Assembly (NCBI GenBank): GCA_025774245.1
Contig: JALGWI010000016.1
Coordinates: 1 to 49,612, forward strand
DNA from: a bacterium
GTDB lineage: Bacteria; Joyebacterota; Joyebacteria; Joyebacterales; Joyebacteraceae
Direction of reading: 5' to 3'
DNA length: 49,612 nucleotides
Below the pieces are notes generated by a model. That model was not told where the DNA came from. It saw nothing but the letters and a program-made list of their open reading frames with translations, and made no database searches. Every line of letters starts with the position of its first letter. The stretch's first letter is position 1. The position numbers and the translations under genes are program-made. Shown piece by piece: positions 7,970-14,937 of this stretch.

Positions 7970-8977
7970 TCACTCCCTCCCGCGCTGGTGCCCCAGAGCA
8001 CCGACCATGTTGATCGCCTTGTTCGGACACGCCTCCATGCACAGGCCGCACCCGATGCACTTCTCGCGGACGATCTCGTGGCGCTCGCCCGGCTCGCCCT
8101 CGATGGCCTTGACCGGGCAGACCTCCTTGCACTTCCCGATCCCGTCGCACCCGCCGCCGATGACGGCCTTCGGGCGCGCCTTCACCCCGTCGACGATCGT
8201 GTGCGTCGGGCAGACGGCCGCGCAGATCCCGCAGTTCGTGCACTTCGAGTGGTCGAGCACGGCGAGGTTGTCGTCCATGCTGATGGCTCCCTGCGGGCAC
8301 TTCTTGACGCAGAGCTGACACGCGATGCACGCGACTTCGCAGACCTTCTTGGCCGCGGCGCCCTTGTCGTGCGAGGAACACTTGATGTGGACCTTCACGT
8401 CCTCGGGGACGAGGTCGATGATGTTGACCGGACAGGCCTCGACGCAGTTCCCGCAGCCTGTGCACTTGACGCGGTCGATGTGGACGAGCCCCTCCTCGTC
8501 GAGTTCGACCGCGTCGAACGGGCAGACCAGCCGACAGGTCCCGAGACCCAGGCAGCCGAAGATGCACGACTTGGGGCTTCCCCCGACGAGCATCGCGGCC
8601 CGGCAGTCCTCGATGCCCTCGTACTCGAGCCGCTGCACCGAGTTCGAGAGCCCGCCGTTGCAGTGGACGACGGCGATCTTCCGGACCATCTCCCCCGCCT
8701 CGCCGCCGAGCATGTCGGCGATGGCGGCGGCCGCCTCGGCTCCGCCCGGCGGGCACGCGTTCGGCGGCGCGTCGCCCTTGACCATCGCCTCGGCGAGGCC
8801 CTGGCAGCCCGGGAACCCGCAGGCGCCGCAGTTGGCGCCGGGCAAGAGGTCGAGCACCTGCTCGACCCGCGGGTCGCGGTGGACCACGAAGATCCTGGAG
8901 GCGACCGCGAGGATGGCGCCGAAGATGGCGGCCATGCTCGTGAGCGCGATCATGGATCTCGCGACGACCGACTGCAT
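7970..8977 (-). CDS. rnfB: Rnf electron transport complex subunit B
   Basis: 335 residues. An N-terminal membrane helix (about 8-30) is followed by the four-cysteine Fe-S domain (C50, C53, C58 and a cysteine near 75, as GANCGACGFPGC), then several ferredoxin-type clusters: CTGCGNCVEACPVN, CIACQLCVKKCPQ, CTNCGICAAVCP and CIGCGLCMEACPN. The extra ferredoxin modules make it longer than the proteobacterial RnfB (about 190 residues) and like the clostridial or Acetobacterium type. RnfB takes electrons from reduced ferredoxin on the cytoplasmic side. It is the last gene of rnfCDGEAB, overlapped closely by the prenyltransferase gene. Confidence 0.96.
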   Translation of the reverse strand: MQSVVARSMIALTSMAAIFGAILAVASRIFVVHRDPRVEQVLDLLPGANCGACGFPGCQGLAEAMVKGDAPPNACPPGGAEAAAAIADMLGGEAGEMVRKIAVVHCNGGLSNSVQRLEYEGIEDCRAAMLVGGSPKSCIFGCLGLGTCRLVCPFDAVELDEEGLVHIDRVKCTGCGNCVEACPVNIIDLVPEDVKVHIKCSSHDKGAAAKKVCEVACIACQLCVKKCPQGAISMDDNLAVLDHSKCTNCGICAAVCPTHTIVDGVKARPKAVIGGGCDGIGKCKEVCPVKAIEGEPGERHEIVREKCIGCGLCMEACPNKAINMVGALGHQRGRE

Positions 8978-9008
8978 GCGTCTGCCTTTCCTGACGGTGC
9001 GGGTGCGT

Positions 9009-9620
9009 CTATCCGACCTTGAGCCCGGCGAACCCCATGAACGCGATCGCCATGAGTCCCGCGACGATGAACGTGATCGGGATCCCGCGCATCGACTCCG
9101 GCACCTCGCCGAGGTCGAGGCGCTCGCGAATCGCGGCCATGAGGATGAGCGCGAGCGTGAACCCGATCCCGGCCGCGAGACCGTGGACGACCGTGAAGAT
9201 GAAGCTCGCGTTCCGCGGGAGCTCCGTGACCATGAACTCGTTGACGTTCACCACGGCGACGCCGAGCACGGCGCAGTTCGTCGTGATGAGCGGCAGGTAG
9301 ATGCCGAGCGACTTGTGGAGCGCCGGCGACGTCTTCTCGATCACCATCTCCACGAACTGGACGAGGGTCGCGATGACGAGGATGAACGCGATCGTTCTCA
9401 GGTACGTGATCTCGAGGGGCACGAGGACGTAGTTGTAGACGAACCACGTTACGAGCGACGCCATCGTCATCACGAAGATGACGGCCATCCCCATCCCGAG
9501 CGCGGAGTCCGAGTCTTTCGAGACGCCGACGAACGGGCAGAGCCCGAGGAAACGCATGAGAACGAAGTTCGAGATGAAGATCGCGCCGATGACGACCGCG
9601 AAGAGCTGTCCGTAGTCCAT
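9009..9620 (-). CDS. rnfA: Rnf electron transport complex subunit A
   Basis: 203 residues with about six membrane helices. FLGLCPFVGVSK near the N-terminus and LPLITTNCAVLGVAV in the middle carry the two conserved cysteines that bind an intramembrane Fe-S cluster in Rnf/Nqr complexes. ATG at 9620 overlaps the stop of rnfE (TGATG), so the two are translationally coupled. RnfA and RnfE are inverted-topology relatives that pass electrons across the membrane. Confidence 0.97.
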   Translation of the reverse strand: MDYGQLFAVVIGAIFISNFVLMRFLGLCPFVGVSKDSDSALGMGMAVIFVMTMASLVTWFVYNYVLVPLEITYLRTIAFILVIATLVQFVEMVIEKTSPALHKSLGIYLPLITTNCAVLGVAVVNVNEFMVTELPRNASFIFTVVHGLAAGIGFTLALILMAAIRERLDLGEVPESMRGIPITFIVAGLMAIAFMGFAGLKVG

Positions 9621-10252
9621 CAGCGCCCTCCTTCCCCGGCCTTGCGCGCCTCGGCCCTCTTCCTCAGCTTCTCGTCGAGCAGGTTGAAGTACCCCATGAG
9701 GAGCCCCATGGTAATGAACGCCCCCGGAGCGAGGATCATCAGGAGGACCGGCTGGAAGCGCGGCCCGAAGACCATGAAGCCGAAGAGCTTCCCGTCGCCC
9801 ATGACCTCCCGGATCCCGCCGATCAGAACGAGCGCGAACGTGAACCCGATGCCCATTCCGATCCCGTCGAGCATCGCGCGCCCCATGCCGTGCTTCGAGG
9901 CGAACGCCTCGGCGCGGCCGAGGATGATGCAGTTCACGACGATGAGCGGAATGAAGATGCCGAGCGACTTCGCGAGCTCCGGCAGGTACGCGGCCATCAC
10001 GAGCTCGACGATCGTGACGAAGCTCGCGATGACGACGATGAAGCACGGAATCCGGACCTTCGACGGGATCACCTTCCGGAGGAGCGACACCACGATGTTC
10101 GATCCGAGGAGGACGAACGTCGCCGCGGCGCCCATGCCCAGGCCGTTTTCGACCGACGTCGAGACGGCGAGCGCCGGGCAGAGGCCGAGCGCCAGCCGGA
10201 AGACCGGGTTTTCCTTGTAGATGCCCTTGACGAGCTCGCCCATGGCTTTCAT
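9620..10252 (-). CDS. rnfE: Rnf electron transport complex subunit E
   Basis: 210 residues with about six membrane helices. RLALGLCPALAVSTSVENGLG and FIPLIVVNCIILGRAEAFA are the conserved RnfE/NqrD cysteine motifs. It starts at the ATG at 10252, overlapping the stop of rnfG by one base, and ends overlapping rnfA. With RnfA it forms the membrane core of the ferredoxin:NAD+ oxidoreductase, which couples electron flow to sodium or proton translocation. Confidence 0.97.
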   Translation of the reverse strand: MKAMGELVKGIYKENPVFRLALGLCPALAVSTSVENGLGMGAAATFVLLGSNIVVSLLRKVIPSKVRIPCFIVVIASFVTIVELVMAAYLPELAKSLGIFIPLIVVNCIILGRAEAFASKHGMGRAMLDGIGMGIGFTFALVLIGGIREVMGDGKLFGFMVFGPRFQPVLLMILAPGAFITMGLLMGYFNLLDEKLRKRAEARKAGEGGR

Positions 10253-10962
10253 CAGGAGTCCTCCCCCGCGCCGGTCCCTCCGGGCGGCGGATCGGCGGGC
10301 GCACCCGACGATTCGCCCGGGGCGCCCTCGATGCCCACGATCGAGAGGAGCATCGCGAGCCCGTCGCGGATCGAGTTCGTCACCGCGTCGGAGCTGATGG
10401 TCGCTCCGGTGATGGCGAGGATGCCATCGGCGCTCTCGCTCTTCACGACGTGGAGATCGGCGAGAACGCCGCCGTCGAACTGCACCTCGAACCAGGGCTC
10501 GGTGCCCGTTTCGTCCTCGGCGCGCCCCGCGAGGACGTCCCAGAGCGTGTTCTTCGAAGCGACCTCGACGACCTTGGCGCCGAGGCCGGGCGTCTCCTGC
10601 TGGAAGATCGTCTCGGTCGCGCAGATGGTCCCGGTCGCGTCGACCCCGACGATCGTCTCGATCGTGCTCGAGTATCCCTTCCCGTAGGCCTTGAACGTGT
10701 ATCCGAGGACCTCGTCGCTCTCCTCCGAAGCGTAGGCGGCGTAGTAGGCGAACTTCTTGCCCGAGACCACGGAGTCGGTCAGCGTCTCGACGAAGTGCGC
10801 CGTCGGCTCGCAGGCAAGAACCTCGGTCCGCGCCTGCGCCTCCTCCTGGCGCTTGTACTCCTCGGCGATCTCGTGCGTCGCGTTGTAGACGGCCGAGAGG
10901 CCGAAGCTCGCAACGAGCGCGATGGCGGCCAGCGTGCCGACGAGACGGAGGAAGTTACCCAC
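10252..10962 (-). CDS. rnfG: Rnf complex subunit G, covalent flavoprotein
   Basis: 236 residues. One membrane helix at about 7-27 anchors a periplasmic FMN-binding domain. The flavinylation motif is D-G-I-L-A-I-T-G-A-T-I-S-S, in which the Thr of TGAT is the residue that ApbE modifies. ETPGLGAKV is a further family signature. The last 25 residues are a Gly/Pro-rich tail that is not typical. The gene overlaps rnfD by eight bases and rnfE by one base. The apbE gene lies about 5.6 kb downstream on the same strand. Confidence 0.96.
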   Translation of the reverse strand: MGNFLRLVGTLAAIALVASFGLSAVYNATHEIAEEYKRQEEAQARTEVLACEPTAHFVETLTDSVVSGKKFAYYAAYASEESDEVLGYTFKAYGKGYSSTIETIVGVDATGTICATETIFQQETPGLGAKVVEVASKNTLWDVLAGRAEDETGTEPWFEVQFDGGVLADLHVVKSESADGILAITGATISSDAVTNSIRDGLAMLLSIVGIEGAPGESSGAPADPPPGGTGAGEDS

Positions 10963-12010
10963 TACTCTTCACCTCCCCGAACTTCTTCGGTCGCGTGTGC
11001 CTGTCGATCAGCGGCGTCGCGACGTTCATGAGGAGAATCGAGTAGCTGACCCCCTCGGGGTACCCGCCGATGAGCCGGATGATCGTCGTCAGGACACCGC
11101 ACCCGACACCGAAGATGATGACCCCCCTCGGCGTCACCGGTGAGGTGACCATGTCGGTCGCCATGAAGAAGGCGCCGAGGATGAGACCGCCCGAGAGCAC
11201 GTGGAAGAGCGCGTTGCCGGTGAAGAACCCCGACGGCCCGCCGAAGACCCACGCGAGGACGGCCACCGTCAGGAGGTAGCTCGCCGGGATCCTCACGTCG
11301 ATCCAGTGCCGGTACATGAGGTAGACGGCACCCACGAGCAACAGCAGCACGGACGTCTCGCCGATGCACCCTCCGACCCGGCCGATGAAGAGGTTCACGA
11401 TCGTGTCGGCGGAACCGAGATCGGCCAGGGCCTCTCGGGCCTGGACGACCTGGTGGGTCGTGGAGGACGGGTCGGCGATGATCTCGGAGACCTTCTTGAG
11501 GACGGCCAGCGGCGTCGCCTGCGTGACGGCGTCGATCCCGTGGAGGGCGGTGCCCGAGAGCGTGCCGCCCCGGGCCGGGAGCCACGTCGTCGTCATGTGG
11601 ACGGGCCACGACGCGAGGAGAAACGCGCGGCCGACGAGCGCGGGGTTCAAGGGGTTGTAACCGAGCCCGCCGAAGACCTGCTTCCCGATCGCGATCGCGA
11701 AGATGGAGCCGATCACCGGGATCCACCACGGCACGCCGGGCGGGAGATTGAACGCCAGGAGGATGCCCGTGACGAGAGCGCTGCCGTCCCGGATAGCCAC
11801 GGGAACGCCGCGCGCCTTCTGGATGATCGCCTCCGTCACGAGCGCGGCCACGACGGCGAGGACGGTGAGGTAGAGCGCCCGGTACCCATAGAAGTAGACG
11901 GAGCCGACGATCGCCGGAACGAGGGCGATGACGACACCGTACATGATCTTCTGGACCGAGACGTCCTCCCGGATGTGCGGGGAGGCAGAGACGATCAGAC
12001 GCTCGCGCAT
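10955..12010 (-). CDS. rnfD: Rnf complex subunit D, covalent flavoprotein
   Basis: 351 residues starting at the ATG at 12010, which overlaps the TAA of rnfC. It has eight or more membrane helices and the family motifs SPHIRE, GYNPLNPALVGRAFLL and FFMATDMVTSPVTPRG. The predicted flavinylation site is D-A-V-T-Q-A-T-P-L, where the second Thr aligns with the FMN-carrying residue of RnfD/NqrB; the usual Ser/Thr-Gly-Ala-Thr has Gln instead of Gly here. RnfD carries electrons from the cytoplasmic side to RnfG. Confidence 0.97.
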   Translation of the reverse strand: MRERLIVSASPHIREDVSVQKIMYGVVIALVPAIVGSVYFYGYRALYLTVLAVVAALVTEAIIQKARGVPVAIRDGSALVTGILLAFNLPPGVPWWIPVIGSIFAIAIGKQVFGGLGYNPLNPALVGRAFLLASWPVHMTTTWLPARGGTLSGTALHGIDAVTQATPLAVLKKVSEIIADPSSTTHQVVQAREALADLGSADTIVNLFIGRVGGCIGETSVLLLLVGAVYLMYRHWIDVRIPASYLLTVAVLAWVFGGPSGFFTGNALFHVLSGGLILGAFFMATDMVTSPVTPRGVIIFGVGCGVLTTIIRLIGGYPEGVSYSILLMNVATPLIDRHTRPKKFGEVKSSG

Positions 12011-13365
12011 TACTGCCCCTTCTTCTCCTTCTCGGCCTTCTCTCTCGCCGCCTTTTTCCGCTCCCACGCGAGGTACTTCCCGAACTTGAAGTAGTGGATG
12101 AGCCGCCTTCGCGAGGGGCAGACGTACGAGCACGAACCGCACTCGATGCAGTCGTTGAGCCCCGCGTCGACCGCGCTCTCGATCTGCCCGGCCATCACGT
12201 ACTTCTCAATCGTGGTCGGAAGCAGCTTCATCGGGCACGAGTGGACGCAGTGCCCGCAGCGGATGCACGGGTCGGGCTCCCCGACGTCGATCTCGTCGGG
12301 GCCGAGGAACAGGATACCCGACATGCCCTTGATCACGGGAACGTCGAGCGTGAACTGCGTCATGCCCATCATCGGGCCGCCGGAGACGACCTTCGCGACG
12401 TCGCCGTCGAGCCCACCCGCCTCATCAACGAGGCTTGAGACGAGCGTCCCGATCCGCACCATGAAGTTCGTCGGACGCGACATCGGGTTCCCGGTCAGGG
12501 TCACGACGCGGCGGACGAGCGGCCTGCCGAGGCGGCAGGCGTCGTGAACCGCGAGCGCCGTTCCCACGTTCTGAACGACGACCCCCACGTCCATCGGGAG
12601 CCCGCCGCAGGGCACCTGCCTGCCGAGGAGCGCCCCGATGAGCTGCTTCTCGGCCCCCTGAGGGTACTTGACCTGGAGCGCCGCCACCCGGATCTTCGAG
12701 CCGCCCGGCAGGGCCTTCCGCACCGTCTCGACGGCGTCGAGCTTGTTCGCCTCGATGCCGACGATCCCGCGCTCGCACCCGAGGGCGCGCATGATCAGTG
12801 AGAACCCCTCGAGGATCTCGGCCGGGCTCTCGAGCATGAGCCGGTGATCGGCCGTGAGCCAGGGCTCGCACTCGGCGCCGTTCAGGATCGCGGTGTCGAT
12901 CGGCTTGGATTCGGGGGGTGACAACTTGACGTGGGTGGGGAACGCGGCGCCGCCGAGGCCGACGATGCCGGCCTCGAGGACGATCGACTTGATCTCGTCC
13001 GACGTGAGGGCGTCGACGTTGTCGCGGGGCCGGACCGAGTCGTCCCACGCCTCGCTCCCGTCGCCCTCGATGACGATCGCCTCCTGCTCGCCGCCCAGCG
13101 GGTGCGGGAAGCGCCCTACGGCGGCGACCTTGCCCGCGATCGACGCATGGACGGGCACCGAAACGAACCCGTTCGCCTCGCCGATCTTCTGGCCGAGGCG
13201 CACCTCGTCCCCGACCTTGACGGTGGGCTCGGCCGGCGCACCCAGCGCCTGCCGGAGCGGGATCACAACACGCTCTGGCAGCGTCGCCTCGGTGATCCCG
13301 ACGTCCTTGCTCTGTTCTTTCGAGGTCGGCGGATGCACCCCGCCGGAGAACGTCCTGAGTCTCAG
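12010..13365 (-). CDS. rnfC: Rnf electron transport complex subunit C
   Basis: About 451 residues. TFSGGVHPP at the N-terminus, GLGGAAFPTHVKL (NADH/FMN-binding), NGAECEPWLTAD and two ferredoxin clusters (CIRCGHCVHSCP and CIECGSCSYVCP) define RnfC, the NAD(H)-interacting cytoplasmic subunit. No ATG, GTG or TTG lies in frame between the upstream gene and the first conserved residues. A CTG at 13365, six bases after GCGGGAG, gives the normal family start M-R-L-R-T-F, so it is chosen. It is the first gene of rnfCDGEAB. The C-terminus is a short Lys/Glu-rich tail. Confidence 0.93.
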   Translation of the reverse strand: MRLRTFSGGVHPPTSKEQSKDVGITEATLPERVVIPLRQALGAPAEPTVKVGDEVRLGQKIGEANGFVSVPVHASIAGKVAAVGRFPHPLGGEQEAIVIEGDGSEAWDDSVRPRDNVDALTSDEIKSIVLEAGIVGLGGAAFPTHVKLSPPESKPIDTAILNGAECEPWLTADHRLMLESPAEILEGFSLIMRALGCERGIVGIEANKLDAVETVRKALPGGSKIRVAALQVKYPQGAEKQLIGALLGRQVPCGGLPMDVGVVVQNVGTALAVHDACRLGRPLVRRVVTLTGNPMSRPTNFMVRIGTLVSSLVDEAGGLDGDVAKVVSGGPMMGMTQFTLDVPVIKGMSGILFLGPDEIDVGEPDPCIRCGHCVHSCPMKLLPTTIEKYVMAGQIESAVDAGLNDCIECGSCSYVCPSRRRLIHYFKFGKYLAWERKKAAREKAEKEKKGQ

Positions 13366-13481
13366 TTTCGGCTCCCGCTCTATCCGTCGGAGCCCGCCCG
13401 CGTCCCTTCTCGCCTTCCGGATGCCTCTCCGGTCCCGCGGGCGGTGCGTCTCGTTGCCGAACCTGTCAGCGATCCAGCGAT

Positions 13482-14372
13482 CTAGAGAAGCTCGATCTTC
13501 AGCCTGGCCTGAATGCCCATCTCGACGACGCCCGACGCGGCCGCGCCGGCGACCGATGCTCCCTCGCCCGTCAGCGTCAGCGTCGCCTCGCTCGTGCTGT
13601 AGACGGTCTTGCCGTCCTCGAGCGCCAGGATGATCGCTCCCGTGATCTTGCCGGTGCCCGACATGAGCCACATCTCGCCGGCCTGCTCGGCGCGGCCTTC
13701 GAACTCGAAGTCCGTGACCCGCTCGATCTCGACGCACGGGATCTCGTACTTCTCCTTGAACCCGACGACGGTGTAGACGGTCTCGCCGACGAAGTCACGC
13801 TCGACCGCGCTCGTGATGTCGGGGATCTCGTAGTCGACCTCCCAGGTCGTCCCGATGCTCAGGGGCTCGTCAGGGAGATCGGGAAACACGTCGTAGAGGA
13901 GCATCGCCATCTGACCGGCGCCGGCTTCGAGCGCCTCCTCGCCGGAGAGCCCCGACCAGCCCAGAACCCTGCCGGTGGAATCGAGCTCGAACACGAGCTC
14001 CTTGCCCCGAAGCGCCGAGATGGTCTCGTCGGGCTGCATGTTGTCGCCGACGGTGATGCCGCCCGCCGCGCTGTCGAAGCGCATCGTCATCGTGACCGTG
14101 TCGTCGGTGATCTCTGTGATGGTGTTGGTCGTCTTGAGCTCAGCCTGCGTGGAGATCGACTGCTCGTAGGCGGTCCGCTTGATGCCCGATGAGGTCTCCG
14201 CCTTGAACTTGTACTTCAGAACCTCGCCCTGCTCGAACTGACGGACGACGGGGACCGGCCCCTCCACCGAGATGTCCCTGCCGCCGACGCCTCCCCCGCC
14301 GCACCCCGACGCCAAGAGCCCCGCGGCCAGAACGACCGTGAGCGTCCAGAGCAAACTCCTCCTCGCATTCAT
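13482..14372 (-). CDS. DUF6263-like lipoprotein of unknown function
   Basis: 296 residues from the ATG at 14372, with AGGAGG nine bases upstream. Residues 1-24 form a lipoprotein signal peptide (LLASGC), followed by a glycine-rich linker. The rest is a beta-rich secreted domain with features such as LKYKFKAETS, MRFDSAAGG and SIGTTWEVDYEIP, which are of the type seen in DUF6263-like outer-membrane-associated proteins; I am not certain of that assignment. No catalytic motif is visible. It lies 117 bases upstream of rnfC on the same strand; whether it is co-transcribed is not clear. A TGC-TATACT extended -10 element lies about 75 bases before the start. Confidence 0.8.
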   Translation of the reverse strand: MNARRSLLWTLTVVLAAGLLASGCGGGGVGGRDISVEGPVPVVRQFEQGEVLKYKFKAETSSGIKRTAYEQSISTQAELKTTNTITEITDDTVTMTMRFDSAAGGITVGDNMQPDETISALRGKELVFELDSTGRVLGWSGLSGEEALEAGAGQMAMLLYDVFPDLPDEPLSIGTTWEVDYEIPDITSAVERDFVGETVYTVVGFKEKYEIPCVEIERVTDFEFEGRAEQAGEMWLMSGTGKITGAIILALEDGKTVYSTSEATLTLTGEGASVAGAAASGVVEMGIQARLKIELL

Positions 14373-14446
14373 CCTCTCAAGCCTCCTGTTGGGATGACGA
14401 CGGGCGCGGCAGCGGCCGCGCTCGATCTGCGTGAACCCGAGCCGGG

Positions 14447-14455
14447 AGTATAGCA
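14447..14455 (-). promoter_or_regulatory. extended -10 element before the lipoprotein gene
   Basis: TGCTATACT on the minus strand, an extended -10 sequence about 75 bases before the lipoprotein start. No good -35 hexamer lies upstream, so confidence is modest. Confidence 0.35.
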
Positions 14456-14602
14456 CGCGTCCGGGGGCCTCGCACCAGTTTTTGAGCGTTTTCCGGGGGC
14501 TGCCGGCTGAGACACCGGCCGGGCGGGAGCGACGGCTCCGGGCGGTGAGCCCGGGCGGTAGAACGGGGCTGCGAGCCTGGACCGCGAGCCTAGACCGCGA
14601 GC

Positions 14603-14872
14603 CTAGACCGCGAGCCTCTCCCTGAGCTCCTCCGACGTGGGCGCCCTCTTCGTCCAGCGGGCCACCTCGTCGCCGGCGTCCTCGAGCACGATCGTCGGGA
14701 TGTCCGCGATCTCCCGCATGGAGGCCTCGACGAGGCCGTCCGGGGTCGAGACGCTGAAAGCCTCGGTCTCGATGCTGTCGGTGAGACCCCACTTGTCGAG
14801 GAAGAACGCGATCTTCTCCTTCGCGTTCTCGCAGGCGTCGCAGCCGTCCTTCACGAAGTACACAAGCTTCAT
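14603..14872 (-). CDS. glutaredoxin/thioredoxin-like mini-protein
   Basis: 89 residues from the ATG at 14872. It begins with a beta strand and C11-D-A-C14, the redox-active CxxC of a thioredoxin fold, and has the cis-proline in ADIPTIVL. It follows nrdD by 65 bases on the same strand. In several class III ribonucleotide reductases a small NrdH- or glutaredoxin-like protein supplies electrons instead of formate, so this is the likely reductant of the neighbouring NrdD. The charged C-terminus (EELRERLAV) is ordinary. Confidence 0.85.
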   Translation of the reverse strand: MKLVYFVKDGCDACENAKEKIAFFLDKWGLTDSIETEAFSVSTPDGLVEASMREIADIPTIVLEDAGDEVARWTKRAPTSEELRERLAV

Positions 14873-14937
14873 GCTGATCCGCTCCTGTAACGACCTTCCC
14901 TGTCCGTCGAGGCGGTCCCCCGCGCGCGACCCCGGGA

